From contig NZ_VCJS01000031.1 of NCBI RefSeq assembly GCF_005893125.1, forward strand, positions 21,495 to 85,494: a stretch of 64,000 bases of DNA, written 5' to 3'. Below the pieces are notes generated by a model that was not told the origin of the DNA, searched no databases, and saw only the letters and a list, made by a program, of their open reading frames with translations. This document shows positions 41,683-51,300 of the stretch, piece after piece. Source of the DNA: Nonomuraea basaltis. GTDB taxonomy: Bacteria; Actinomycetota; Actinomycetes; Streptosporangiales; Streptosporangiaceae. Each line of letters begins with the position of its first letter. The stretch's first letter is position 1. Both the position numbers and the translations under genes were made by a program.

Positions 41683-42005
41683 TCTCGTCCCTCCTTGAGC
41701 AGCGATGCCATGGTGGCCGCGAAAGAGGCCCAGGTCTTGGCCGAGGTGGCGTACATGCCCCTGCCGACCTCGTTGAGCCCGTAGTACTTGCGGTGCGGCC
41801 CCTCGTCGGAGGCCACCACATATGAGGTCAGGGCGCCTGCCTTGAACAGCCGGCGCAGCGTGCCGTACACGGAGGCGTCGCCCACCTCTTCCAGGCCGGC
41901 CTCCCTGAGCCTGCGCACGACGTCGTAGCCGTAGCCGTCGCGCTCGTTGAGCACGGCCAGCACGGCCAGGTCGAGCACGCCTTTCAGCAGCTGGCTGCTA
42001 TCCAC
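41679..42005 (-). CDS. PadR family transcriptional regulator
   Basis: 108 residues, the short PadR-s2 type: winged helix GVLDLAVLAVLNERDGYGYD, the basic wing VVRRLREAGL and YGTLRRLFKAGAL, plus a one-helix dimerisation arm. The GTG at 42005 is seven bases after a TAGTGT box, and a GCACA-CTAC-TGTGC palindrome overlaps that box, so it is probably leaderless and autorepressed. Its stop overlaps the HAAS protein start. Confidence 0.9.
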   Translation of the reverse strand: MDSSQLLKGVLDLAVLAVLNERDGYGYDVVRRLREAGLEEVGDASVYGTLRRLFKAGALTSYVVASDEGPHRKYYGLNEVGRGMYATSAKTWASFAATMASLLKEGRE

Positions 42006-42009
42006 GCAA

Positions 42010-42024
42010 AGCACACTACTGTGC
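42010..42024. promoter_or_regulatory. PadR operator over the -10 box
   Basis: GCACACTACTGTGC (42011-42024) has arms GCACA/TGTGC and covers TAGTGT (42013-42018, minus strand), the -10 box that lies seven bases before the GTG at 42005. Confidence 0.6.
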
Positions 42025-42047
42025 AAAGCGTAATAGTGGCAACAAGA

Positions 42048-42079
42048 AACCGGGTGGCGCCCGAAGGTGCCACCCGGTT
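42048..42079 (-). terminator. Intrinsic terminator of the secreted-protein gene
   Basis: AACCGGGTGGC (42048-42058) pairs perfectly with 42069-42079; on the minus strand the stem is followed by TTTCTTGTT, the only clear T-rich terminator I noticed here. It is 21 bases beyond the stop. Confidence 0.85.
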
Positions 42080-42100
42080 GTTACTCGGTCAAACCGTCGT

Positions 42101-43255
42101 TCACACCGGCTTGGTAGGCGTGGGGGACGGGGTCGCGGTCGGAGTCGGCTCCGCAGTCTTGCAAGGAGCGTAGGACTGCGTGATCGACTCACTGTTGTGC
42201 GGCCCGGAGACCGTCAGCGTGACGTTGCCACCCTTGGTGGCGTCACCGGTCAGCAGGCTGTCGGGGAGCCCGACGGTCTTCGCGCCGGCGCCGGCGAAGT
42301 AGGCCTCGCCCTTGAGCACGGACGCGCCGTTCACCGACCAGGTCCACTGGACCTTCGCCGAGCCCGTCGTGCTGACGGTGGCGTGGGCGCTGACCTTGCA
42401 GCCGTCGTGGTTGGTGCCGGTCACCAGGCTGGAGGCCGAGACCTTCACGGCGGGAGCGGGGGCCGGGTCCTTGCACCAGACCTTGTAGTAGGCCCGGTTG
42501 GAGGAGACGTGGTCGGGACGGAAGACCTCCAGTCGCGCCCAGCCGCGCTGGCTTTCACGCGGAGAGAAACCGAAGCCGACCTTGCGGGTGTCGTAGACCT
42601 TGACCTTGCCGTAGTCGACGACGTCACCGTTGAGGACCCAGCGGTAACGGACCCAGCTCGGCCGGTCGACCTTGATCAGACCGTTGAAGTCGATCTTGTC
42701 GCCCGGGGTGCACTCACCGACGTACGAGCTGGGGCTGGCCCAGGCGTGGGCCGACACCGACGGGGCCGACGGCTCGTCGATCTCGATCTTCGACTCGGGC
42801 GCCTCACAGGAGACGGAGAAGTAGCCCTTCTTGGACGTGGCCTTCTTCGGGCCGAGGACCTGGATGGCCTCCCAGCCCTTGACCTCGTCCTTGAAGGTGA
42901 TGGACTGCTTGGCCGTCACCGTCTTGGTGCCCTTGCCCGTGAGCTTGACCACCTTGACCTTGCTCTTGGACCCGTCCCCGTGCAGCCAGCGGTAGGCCAA
43001 CTCGGTCTTGCCCTTGACGGAAACCTTGATCTTGGCCGAGAAGTTGACCTTGACCGGGCAGGATCCTTCATACTTGCGCGGCGAGGCCTTGGGCGTGGAC
43101 ACCGAGACCTTGGGTCCCGAAGTGGCCTCGGACGCCGTGGCCGCGGTCGCCGCCTGGGCGGGGCTGGCCATCAGTCCCGCCGTCAGGGCGGCCAGCACCG
43201 CCGCAGACGCGCCGAGTGCCGCCGCTTTACGCGCTGCTAACCCAGAGAACTTCAT
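42101..43255 (-). CDS. Secreted protein with three Ig-like repeats
   Basis: About 384 residues. A Sec signal peptide (MKFSGLAARKAAALGASAAV, cleavage near AQA) is followed by three repeats of ~85-100 residues. Each starts at a Cys (SCPVKVNF; ECTPGDKI; GCKVSAHA), has a central RWLHGDG/RWVLNGD/TWSVNGA motif and ends in another Cys (VSCE; VWCK; APCK). The fold is probably immunoglobulin-like with one disulfide per repeat. The C-terminus is Thr-Pro-rich. No family is recognised. The ATG at 43255 has GGAG nine bases upstream. Confidence 0.8.
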   Translation of the reverse strand: MKFSGLAARKAAALGASAAVLAALTAGLMASPAQAATAATASEATSGPKVSVSTPKASPRKYEGSCPVKVNFSAKIKVSVKGKTELAYRWLHGDGSKSKVKVVKLTGKGTKTVTAKQSITFKDEVKGWEAIQVLGPKKATSKKGYFSVSCEAPESKIEIDEPSAPSVSAHAWASPSSYVGECTPGDKIDFNGLIKVDRPSWVRYRWVLNGDVVDYGKVKVYDTRKVGFGFSPRESQRGWARLEVFRPDHVSSNRAYYKVWCKDPAPAPAVKVSASSLVTGTNHDGCKVSAHATVSTTGSAKVQWTWSVNGASVLKGEAYFAGAGAKTVGLPDSLLTGDATKGGNVTLTVSGPHNSESITQSYAPCKTAEPTPTATPSPTPTKPV

Positions 43256-43429
43256 GTGAGAGTGCTCCATTCCGTGAGGGAAAAGACGCGCTCGGGAACG
43301 GTCGCCACGCCGGTACCTCCCGTACACAGCGATATGGCAAAGCCCCCGTAATGCCCCTTTACCTAAGCACAATAATGATTGCACACTCAACACAGCCTGT
43401 AGATCGGAAATGTCCGGATTTGGACAGGC

Positions 43430-44377
43430 CTATCGGGTGAGGGACCAGGCAATACCGTCGAGGATGTCGTGTTCACTGACAACGACCTGCGAAAACGCGA
43501 AACGGCGGACGATCCGGTCAAGGATAAGCGCACCTGCGCCTATCACGTCAACTCTTCCGGGATGCATCACCGGAACGGCGGCGCGCTCACCATGGGTCAT
43601 CGTGACCAACCGCCGAGTCACGTCGTGAACCTGCTGCGCCGAAATGCGAGAGTGATGGATCCGCGCCGGATCGTAGGCGGACAGGCCGAGCGCCATGCCC
43701 GCGACCGTCGTCACCGACCCCGCCAGGCCCACGAGCGTGTGCGCCCGCTCGACGGGCACCTCCTCCTCGACCCGGTCGAGCGCCGCCTCGATGTCGGCCA
43801 CGACGGCCTCCAGCGCCGCCACGGACGGCGGGTCGCCGGCGTCGCGCAGGTGCCGCTCGGTCAGGCGTACGCAGCCGATGTCCACCGACAGCGCCGCCTC
43901 GGCGTGCTCGGAGCCGACCACGAACTCCGTGGACCCGCCCCCGATGTCCACCACCAGGTAAGGCGGCAGCGGCCCCTGCGGCACCTCGGTCTCCGGCGAC
44001 AGCCGGAGCAGCCCCTTGGTCGCGCCCGTGAAGGACAGCTCGGCCTCGTCGGCCCCCGTGACGACCTCGGGCTCCACCCCGAAGATCTCGCGGACGCCGT
44101 CCACGAACCGCTGCCGGTTGGCCGCGTCTCTGGTCGCGCTCGTGGCCACCACACGCGTCGCGACGGCGCCGTGCCGGTCGATCAGCTCGCGGTAGGCCCG
44201 CATGGCCTTGAACGTGCGCTCCAGCGCGTCGGGTGCGAGCCTGCCGGTCCGGTCGACGCCCTGGCCGAGGCGTACGATCTCCATCCGCCGCTCGACGTCG
44301 TGGATCAGATCATCGCGGACGTCCGCGATGAGCAGGCGTACAGAGTTGGTGCCGCAGTCGATGGCGGCTACACGCAT
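43430..44377 (-). CDS. Ppx/GppA-family phosphatase (exopolyphosphatase)
   Basis: 315 residues. The ASKHA-fold phosphate loops are visible as AAIDCGTNSVRLLIA and VVDIGGGSTEF, with the intervening VVATSATRDAANR. This short form lacks the C-terminal HD domain of E. coli Ppx. It would hydrolyse polyphosphate or pppGpp; short actinobacterial enzymes differ in substrate and I cannot decide. Its ATG overlaps the DUF501 gene by ten bases. It ends the eno-ftsB-DUF501-ppx operon. Confidence 0.92.
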   Translation of the reverse strand: MRVAAIDCGTNSVRLLIADVRDDLIHDVERRMEIVRLGQGVDRTGRLAPDALERTFKAMRAYRELIDRHGAVATRVVATSATRDAANRQRFVDGVREIFGVEPEVVTGADEAELSFTGATKGLLRLSPETEVPQGPLPPYLVVDIGGGSTEFVVGSEHAEAALSVDIGCVRLTERHLRDAGDPPSVAALEAVVADIEAALDRVEEEVPVERAHTLVGLAGSVTTVAGMALGLSAYDPARIHHSRISAQQVHDVTRRLVTMTHGERAAVPVMHPGRVDVIGAGALILDRIVRRFAFSQVVVSEHDILDGIAWSLTR

Positions 44378-44856
44378 GGTCCGTCACTCCACCAGTCGGG
44401 GAGGGCGTCGAGCGCCTCCCTGCCGATCGGGTTGGCACCGGGGGCCGCCAGCTCGTGCGCGACGAGCGCGTGCAGGCACTTGACCCGCTTCGGCATGCCG
44501 CCCGTGCTCTGCATGTCGCGCGGGAGCGGCGCCAGGCCCGCCTCCTGCGCCACCCGGTCGCGCCTGGCGACGTAGTCGTCGTGCGCGGCCTGGTAGGCGG
44601 CGGCCAGCTCGGGCTCCGTGGCCAGCCTGGCCTGCATCTCCCGCATCAGGCCCGACCCCTCCAGCGTGCCGATGGCCGAGGCCGCCCTGGGGCACGTCAG
44701 GTAGTAGAGGGTCGGGAAGGGCGAGCCGTCGGGCAGCCGCGGTGCGGTCTCCACCACGTCGGGGTTGCCGCACGGGCAGCGGTGCGCCACCCCGCGCAGC
44801 CCTCTGGGCGGCCGCCCGAGCTGCCGCTGCACGACCTCCACGTCCTTACTTTCCAA
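44368..44856 (-). CDS. DUF501 family protein
   Basis: 162 residues. The conserved features RCPCGNPDVVETAPRLPDG, FPTLYYLTCPRA and the C-terminal VKCLHALVAH are those of DUF501, found in actinobacteria between ftsB-like and ppx-like genes. Four Cys may bind a metal. Function unknown; conserved synteny suggests a link to division or stringent response. It overlaps both neighbours (by 11 and 10 bases). Confidence 0.92.
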   Translation of the reverse strand: MESKDVEVVQRQLGRPPRGLRGVAHRCPCGNPDVVETAPRLPDGSPFPTLYYLTCPRAASAIGTLEGSGLMREMQARLATEPELAAAYQAAHDDYVARRDRVAQEAGLAPLPRDMQSTGGMPKRVKCLHALVAHELAAPGANPIGREALDALPDWWSDGPCV

Positions 44857-45271
44857 CGCTTTCCTTCCCAGCGACCGCCCGGCGCCCGGTGCCCTTGTCG
44901 GTGGCCTCCACGGACTCCCAGAGCGTCTGGTACCACGGCGGCACCGCCGCGGGCTGTTTCACGGCCGTCTGTTCCTTGCCCTGTTCGGGCTCCATCACCA
45001 CGAAGCACTTCTCGCCCGGACCGCAGTAGTGCAGCCGCTCCTTGGCCGTCTTCTTGATCCAGTTGGGATCGTTGCTCTGCCGGTCGCGGGCCAGCAGCGC
45101 CTGCTTCTCCGCCTCGACCCTGGCCTTCTCCGCCCGCAACTCAGAGATGCTGCGGCGCAGGCTGATGTACTCGCGCACAGGGTAGGCCAGGCTCATCGCG
45201 ATCGCGCACACCACGACGGCCAGGATGGCGGCCCGCCCGGTCAGCTGCGGCCTCTTCGCCAATTGCTGCAC
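44846..45271 (-). CDS. FtsB/DivIC-type septum formation protein
   Basis: 141 residues: a short cytoplasmic N-terminus, one transmembrane helix (about 14-33, AILAVVVCAIAMSLAYPV), then a coiled coil (residues 35-65, LRRSISELRAEKARVEAEKQ) and the DivIC motif KTAKERLHYCGPGEKCFVV. It joins FtsL/FtsQ in the divisome. The start GTG at 45271 is accompanied by a GGGGG site; a TTG three codons later is possible. It lies between eno and DUF501, the standard actinobacterial position. Confidence 0.9.
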   Translation of the reverse strand: MQQLAKRPQLTGRAAILAVVVCAIAMSLAYPVREYISLRRSISELRAEKARVEAEKQALLARDRQSNDPNWIKKTAKERLHYCGPGEKCFVVMEPEQGKEQTAVKQPAAVPPWYQTLWESVEATDKGTGRRAVAGKESVGK

Positions 45272-45303
45272 ACCCCCTCGAGATACGGCTCACTGTGCTC
45301 ATA

Positions 45304-45389
45304 GCCTCACTCCGTGAGGCGGCTCGGTCGCCATATGCCGCCGCCTTCCCTCGTCGCTCTGGTCGCTTACGCTCCCGTCGCTCCTCGGT
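45304..45389 (-). repeat. Dispersed repeat, copy A (eno-ftsB spacer)
   Basis: Read on the minus strand this ~83-bp sequence includes AAGCGACCAGAGCG, GGGAAGGCGG, GGCATATGG, CGACCGAGCCGCC and ACGGAGTGAGGC in order. The same blocks in the same order occur at 55333-55415 on the plus strand with only small indels and substitutions. It fills the spacer downstream of eno. Confidence 0.8.
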
Positions 45390-45390
45390 C

Positions 45391-45420
45391 AGGCGGCGGC
45401 ACTCCCTCGCGGGGGAGCCG
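45391..45420 (-). terminator. Possible eno terminator hairpin
   Basis: GCGGCACTCCC and GGGGAGCCGC flank a short loop (about 45395-45420), an imperfect stem some 17 bases beyond the eno stop. Weak support only. Confidence 0.35.
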
Positions 45421-45436
45421 CGAGCCGTACTCGAAA

Positions 45437-46714
45437 CTAGCGCTGGAAACGCGGGAAAGCCGCGCGACCCGCGTAGCGGGCGGCGTCGTCGAGGAGTTCC
45501 TCGATGCGCAGCAACTGGTTGTACTTCGCCACCCGGTCCGAGCGGGCCGGAGCGCCGGTCTTGATCTGACCGCAGTTGACCGCCACCGCCAGGTCGGCGA
45601 TCGTCGTGTCCTCGGTCTCGCCGGAGCGGTGGCTCATCATGCAGCGGTAGCCGCTGCGGTGGGCCAGGTCCACGGCGTCGAGCGTCTCCGACAGCGTGCC
45701 GATCTGGTTGACCTTGACCAGCAGGGCGTTGGCCGAGCCCTCCTTGATGCCGCGCTCGAGCCGCTCGGGGTTGGTGACGAACAGGTCGTCGCCGACGATC
45801 TGCACCCTGTCGCCGAGCGCCTGGGTGATGGCCTTCCAGCCCGCCCAGTCCTCCTCGTTCAGCGGGTCCTCGATGGAGACCAGCGGGTAGTTCGCGACCA
45901 GGTCCTCGTAGAAGGCGATGAGCTCCTGCGCCGACAGGCCCTTGCCGTCGATCGTGTAGACGCCGTCCTTGTGGAACTCGGAGGCGGCCACGTCGAGCGC
46001 GAGCGCGACGTCCTGGCCGGGCGTGTAGCCGGCCCGCTCGATCGCCACCAGGATCAGGTCGAGCGCGTCGCGGTTGGACGGCAGGTTGGGCGCGAAGCCG
46101 CCCTCGTCTCCCAGGCCGGTGGCGTAGCCCTTCTCCTTGAGCACGCTCTTGAGGGCGTGGTAGACCTCGGTGCCCATGCGCACGGCCTCGCGGAACGTCT
46201 CCGCCCCGATCGGCGCGATCATGAACTCCTGGATGTCGACGTTGGTGTCGGCGTGGGCGCCGCCGTTGAGGATGTTCATCATCGGGACCGGCAGCACGTG
46301 GGCGTTGGGGCCGCCGAGGTAGCGGAAGAGCGGCAGGTCGGCGCTGTCGGCGGCGGCCTTGGCGACGGCCAGCGAGACGCCGAGGATGGCGTTGGCGCCG
46401 AGCTTGGACTTGTTGGGGGTGCGGTCCAGGTCGATCATGATCTGGTCGATGATGCGCTGGTCCTCGGCCTCGATCCCGTTGATCTCGTCGAAGATCTCAT
46501 CGGTCACGGCGAGGACGGCCTTCTCGACGCCCTTGCCGCCGTAACGCGTGCCGCCGTCACGCAGCTCGACCGCCTCGAACTGGCCGGTGGACGCCCCGCT
46601 CGGGACGGCCGCGCGGCCGGTGCTGCCGTCGTCGAGCACCACCTCGACCTCAACCGTGGGGTTGCCCCGGGAGTCGAGGATCTCGCGAGCGTAAACGACC
46701 TCGATGGTAGCCAC
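45437..46714 (-). CDS. eno: Enolase
   Basis: 425 residues. The N-terminal AREILDSRGNPTVEVEV, the substrate loop PSGASTGQFEAVELRDGG, metal-binding SIEDPLNEEDW, and the signature LLVKVNQIGTLSET and MMSHRSGETEDT are all intact. It converts 2-phosphoglycerate to phosphoenolpyruvate. The GTG at 46714 has GGAG eight bases upstream; an in-frame start at 46741 would add nine residues before the conserved VATIEVVYARE. It heads the run eno-ftsB-DUF501-ppx. Confidence 0.97.
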   Translation of the reverse strand: MATIEVVYAREILDSRGNPTVEVEVVLDDGSTGRAAVPSGASTGQFEAVELRDGGTRYGGKGVEKAVLAVTDEIFDEINGIEAEDQRIIDQIMIDLDRTPNKSKLGANAILGVSLAVAKAAADSADLPLFRYLGGPNAHVLPVPMMNILNGGAHADTNVDIQEFMIAPIGAETFREAVRMGTEVYHALKSVLKEKGYATGLGDEGGFAPNLPSNRDALDLILVAIERAGYTPGQDVALALDVAASEFHKDGVYTIDGKGLSAQELIAFYEDLVANYPLVSIEDPLNEEDWAGWKAITQALGDRVQIVGDDLFVTNPERLERGIKEGSANALLVKVNQIGTLSETLDAVDLAHRSGYRCMMSHRSGETEDTTIADLAVAVNCGQIKTGAPARSDRVAKYNQLLRIEELLDDAARYAGRAAFPRFQR

Positions 46715-46813
46715 GGGATGCGCTCCTAAATCGAAAGGCAAATATGCCTTCAGAGCCTATCGGTCCTGCTCTCCCAAGCACGTACGCGGTCGCCGCTGGT
46801 CGCGCATCTTCGC

Positions 46814-46835
46814 CCGGGGTGGTAACCCGCCCCGG
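46814..46835 (-). terminator. Hairpin after mazG
   Basis: CCGGGG (46814-46819) and CCCCGG (46830-46835) with partly paired interior immediately beyond the mazG stop; a short stem, moderate support. Confidence 0.45.
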
Positions 46836-46836
46836 A

Positions 46837-47763
46837 CTAGTGCTTCTCCCAGGCGCGTACTCGTGCGCTGTACGCGCGCGCGGCGGCCCGCAGCTCCGCC
46901 TCGGCGTCGAGACCGGCGTCGGCGGCGCGGCGGACCAGGTCGAACAGCTCCCGCGCCACCCCCTGGCCGACCCCGGCCGACAGCGACTCGGGCGCCCCGG
47001 CCCGCTCGGCCCGGCGCACCAGCTGCGCGGCCAGCGACAGCGCCGGCTGCCCCATGGGGACGCCCTCGAGCACCGACTCGCTGCCCTTCGACGCCCGCTC
47101 GGCCGCCTTGATGGCCTCCCAGTTGTCGTTGACCTCGTCGGCGCTCTCAGCCCGCACCGAGCCGAACACGTGGGGGTGGCGGCGTATCAGCTTCTCCACG
47201 ATCCCGGCGGCCACGTCGTCCATGTCGAAGCCCTCGGCCACCCGGGCGTGGAAGACCACCTGCAGCAGCAGGTCGCCCAGCTCCTCGCGGAGCGCGGGGT
47301 AGTCGCCCTGCTCGATGGTCTCCAGCACCTCGTAGGCCTCTTCGAGCAGGTACGGCACCAGCGTCTCGTGCGTCTGCTTGCGATCCCACGGGCATTCCGT
47401 ACGCAGCCGGTCCATCACCGCGACCAGGTCGAGCACCCGCGCGCCCGGCAGGTCGTACGAGCCCGGCACGACCTCGATCAGCGGCGGGTCCTCGAGCGCG
47501 ACCGCGGCGTGCCCCACAGCGCGCATGAAGTCCTCGTCATCCTCCGCGAGCCACACGACGGTCTCGGCGACCGCCCGCGCGGCCAGCCCCCGCGGGTCCG
47601 GCTCGACGACCTGGACCTCGACCCCGGCCTCGGCCAGGTAGGGCAGCTGCGGGTGCGCCGCGGACCCGGTCAGCACGGGACCGGAGCGCAGCGCCTGCCA
47701 GGCCTGGTGGCTCAGCAGCCCCGGGGCGACCCGGGGCGACGTGGTGACGACGACGAGCGGCAC
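46837..47763 (-). CDS. mazG: MazG family nucleoside triphosphate pyrophosphohydrolase
   Basis: 308 residues. The first ~100 residues are an actinobacterial N-terminal extension; the MazG domain follows with CPWDRKQTHETLVPYLLEEA, EELGDLLLQVVFHA and HPHVFG, covering the E-x-x-E and E-x-x-D metal sites. It hydrolyses noncanonical NTPs to monophosphates, cleansing the nucleotide pool; mycobacterial MazG acts in oxidative stress. The start GTG is three bases beyond the SurA-like stop, so the genes are cotranscribed. Confidence 0.93.
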   Translation of the reverse strand: MPLVVVTTSPRVAPGLLSHQAWQALRSGPVLTGSAAHPQLPYLAEAGVEVQVVEPDPRGLAARAVAETVVWLAEDDEDFMRAVGHAAVALEDPPLIEVVPGSYDLPGARVLDLVAVMDRLRTECPWDRKQTHETLVPYLLEEAYEVLETIEQGDYPALREELGDLLLQVVFHARVAEGFDMDDVAAGIVEKLIRRHPHVFGSVRAESADEVNDNWEAIKAAERASKGSESVLEGVPMGQPALSLAAQLVRRAERAGAPESLSAGVGQGVARELFDLVRRAADAGLDAEAELRAAARAYSARVRAWEKH

Positions 47764-47766
47764 GGC

Positions 47767-48369
47767 CTAGCCCTGCTGCTGCTGCGCCGGCGGGCCGGCG
47801 GGCTTGCCGAATCTGCCGGTGTCCAGGAAGATCGCCGGGTTCTCCTGCGAGCGCTGCGGGTTGAGGGCGCCGTAGCGCGGGTTGAGGATCGGCTTGATCG
47901 AGCCGAACTCCTGGACCAGCTTCTGCTGCCCGCTCTCGCCGCCGAACTTCTGCTGCAGCTTCGACAGGCCGACCATGGCACGCCCGTAGTCGCGCGCGTC
48001 GGCCGGCGCCACACCGTTGGCCAGAAGGTTGATCTCGGCCGACTGGAACTGGCCGGGATCCTTGAGCATGGCGTCGATCTCGGTCTCGCTCGCCTGCACG
48101 TTGTGGCGTGCCATGAGCTGATTGGAGACGGCCACGTTCACCAGGCGCTGCAGCACGACGTGGGTGACCGGCACGCCGCCCAGGGCCTCCTCCGTCAGCT
48201 GCGCCTTCTTCAATGCCGCCTTGTACGCCTCCGAGTCCGCATTCACCTTGCTCGTCGTGATGCGCTCGTTCCCCACCACGGCCGCGGCGCCGGCCTGCAT
48301 GGGGGAAGAGCAGGCGGTCAGCGCGATGCCTACCGCGGCGGCGGCCACAGCCACTCGTATTGACTTCAC
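47767..48369 (-). CDS. SurA N-terminal-like lipoprotein
   Basis: 200 residues. A lipoprotein signal is visible (MKSIRVAVAAAAVGIALTAC, lipobox LTAC). The mature part resembles the SurA N-terminal helical chaperone domain: AAAVVGNERITTSKVNADSE, NVAVSNQLMARHNVQASETE. It lacks a peptidyl-prolyl isomerase domain. It probably helps fold secreted proteins at the outer membrane face. The GTG start has AAGGG six bases upstream. It lies between mfd and mazG, a conserved actinobacterial order. Confidence 0.9.
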   Translation of the reverse strand: MKSIRVAVAAAAVGIALTACSSPMQAGAAAVVGNERITTSKVNADSEAYKAALKKAQLTEEALGGVPVTHVVLQRLVNVAVSNQLMARHNVQASETEIDAMLKDPGQFQSAEINLLANGVAPADARDYGRAMVGLSKLQQKFGGESGQQKLVQEFGSIKPILNPRYGALNPQRSQENPAIFLDTGRFGKPAGPPAQQQQG

Positions 48370-48398
48370 GTGCGTCCCTTTCCGACCGAAAACCGCCG

Positions 48399-51300
48399 CT
48401 AGCTTACCCGTGCGGGCTCGAGGAACATCGCCTCGACCAGGTCACCGCACCATTTGAGCAGGTCGAGATCGCGTAGTGGCTGCCCGCCCAGCGGCTTCGT
48501 CTTGGGCACGGGCACCAGCAGCATCTCCGCGGCCTGCTTGTATATCGCCTTCTTGTAGAGCCGGTCGAGGCGCACCTGCTGCGACTCCTTGAGCCTGGCC
48601 GGGCCGAATTTGATGTTCTGCCCCTGCAGCGTGACGTCCGTGAGCCCGGCCCGGCGGACCCTGATCCGGAACTTGGCGACCGCCAGGAGGTTCTCCACCT
48701 CCACCGGCGGCTTGCCGTAGCGGTCGGTGAGCTCGGCGCGCACCTCGTCGATGTCGCTCTCCTCGGCGATGGCCGCCATCCGCTTGTACGCCTCCAGCCG
48801 CAGCCGCTCGGAGGTCACGTAGTCGTGCGGGATGTGGGCGTTGATCGGCAGCTCGACCTTGACGTCGTGCAGCTCCTCGCGCACCTGGCGGCCGTCGAGC
48901 TTGGCCTTCTGCTCCTGCACGGCCTCGGCCATCAGCCGGACGTACAGGTCGAACCCGACGCCGGCGATGAAGCCGGACTGCTCGGCGCCGAGCACGTTGC
49001 CCGCGCCGCGGATCTCGAGGTCCTTCATGGCGACGTACATGCCCGCGCCCATCTCGGTGTGCTGCGAGATCGTGGCGAGCCGCTCGTGCGCGGTCTCCGT
49101 CAGCGGCTTCTCAGGCGGGTAGAGGAAGTACGCGTAGCCGCGCTCCCTGCCTCGCCCGACCCGGCCTCTGATCTGGTGGAGCTGCGACAGGCCGTAGTTG
49201 TCGGCCCGGTCCACGATCAGCGTGTTGGCGTTGGGCACGTCGAGGCCGGACTCGACGATCGTGGTGGAGACGAGCAGGTCGTACTCCCGCTCCCAGAATC
49301 CCACCATGATCTTCTCGAGCTGGTGCTCGTTCATCTGCCCGTGCGCCACCGCCACGCGCGCCTCGGGGACCATCTCGCGCAGCCGCGCGGCGACCCGGTT
49401 GATCGAGGCGACCCGGTTGTGCACGAAGAAGGTCTGGCCGTCGCGCATCAGCTCGCGCCGGATGGCGGCGGCGATCTGCTTCTCGTCGTAGGGGCCCACG
49501 AACGTGAGGATCGGGTGCCGCTCCTCCGGCGGGGTGAGGATCGTGGACATCTCGCGGATGCCGGTCAGGCCCATCTCCAGCGTGCGCGGGATCGGCGTGG
49601 CGGACATGGCTAGCACGTCCACCTGCGTGCGCAGATGCTTCATGGCCTCCTTGTGCTCGACGCCGAACCGCTGCTCCTCGTCGATGATGATCAGCCCCAG
49701 GTCCTTGAACCTGACCTCGGGGCTGAGCAGCCGGTGCGTGCCGATCACGATGTCGACCGCGCCCGCCCTGAGCTCCTCCAGCGTGCCCTTGACCTCACCG
49801 TCGGTCTGGAACCTGGAGACCGGCTTGACCGTGACGGGGAAGCTGGAGAAGCGCTCGGCGAACGTCGACATGTGCTGCTGCACCAGCAGCGTCGTCGGCA
49901 CCAGCACCGCGACCTGCTTGCCGTCCTGGACCGCCTTGAACGCCGCCCGCACCGCGATCTCCGTCTTGCCGTAGCCGACGTCGCCGCAGATCAGCCGGTC
50001 CATCGGGACGCCGCGCTCCATGTCGCGCTTGACCTCGTCGATGGCGGCGAGCTGGTCGCCGGTCTCCGCGTACGGGAAGGCGTCCTCCATCTCCCGCTGC
50101 CACGGCGTGTCCGCGCCGAACGGGTGCCCCGGCGAGGCCATGCGGGCGGAGTAGAGCCTGATCAGCTCGCCGGCGATCTCCTTGACCGCCTTCTTCGCCC
50201 GGGACTTGGCCTTGGCCCAGTCGGCGCCGCCCATGCGGTTGAGCGTGGGCGACTCGCCGCCGACGTAGCGGGTGACCTCGTCGAGCTGGTCGGTGGGCAC
50301 GTAGAGGCGGTCGCCCTTGGCGTATTCGATGACGAGGTATTCGCGGGTGGCGCCCTGGACCGTGCGCTGGACCATCTCGATGTAGCGGCCCACGCCGTGC
50401 TGCTCGTGCACCACGTGGTCGCCGACCTTGAGCTGGAGCGGGTCGACCATGTTGCGGCGGCGCGACGGCAGGCGCCGCATGTCCTTGGTGGACGCCTTCT
50501 GCCCGACGAGGTCCAGGTGGGTGAGCACGGCCAGGCCGGGGGTGATGAAGCCGTGCTCGATCAGGCCGGTCGTGACGTGGACGACCTTGGGCTCGGGCAC
50601 CTTGTCCACGAACTGCTCGAGCCGGGCGGGCACGTCCACGCCCTTGAGCAGCTCCACCATCCGCTCGGCCGGACCGTGCCCCTCGCTGAGCAGCACGACC
50701 GCCTTGTCGTCGGCCAGCCAGCCCTTGATGTCGGCCAGCGCCTTGGCCGTGTCGCCCCGGTACGCCTCGGAGTCCTGCGCGTCCAGCTCCACTCCGGTGC
50801 CGAACGGCGCCATCGTCCACCACGGCTGCCCCAGCGCGTCGGCGTGGTCGCGGATCTCCTCCAGCGTGCGGAACGCGGCCGCGCCCAGGTCGATCGGCGC
50901 CTCGCCGCCGGCCGCCGCGTTGATCCAGGAGGCCTCGAGGAACTCCTGCGAGGTGCGTACGAGCTCGTGGGCCCGCCCCCTGATCCGCTCGGGATCGCAC
51001 ACGAACACGGCCGACCTGATCGGCAGGTGATCGAGCAGCAGGTCCATCTCCCCGGCCAGCACGGGCGCGAACGCCTCCATGCCCTCCACGGCCATGCCCT
51101 CGGCGAGCTGGTCGAGCACCTCGGCCAGCGCCGGATGCTCCTCGGCCAGCTCCCGCGCCTTGGCCCTGACCTCGTCGGTCAGCAGCAGCTCACGGCACGG
51201 CGGCGCGAACAGCCCGTCCCCGGCCGCCTCCAGCGAGCGCTGGTCGGCCACCTTGAACCAGCGGATCTCCTCGACGGTGTCGCCCCAGAACTCCAGCCGC

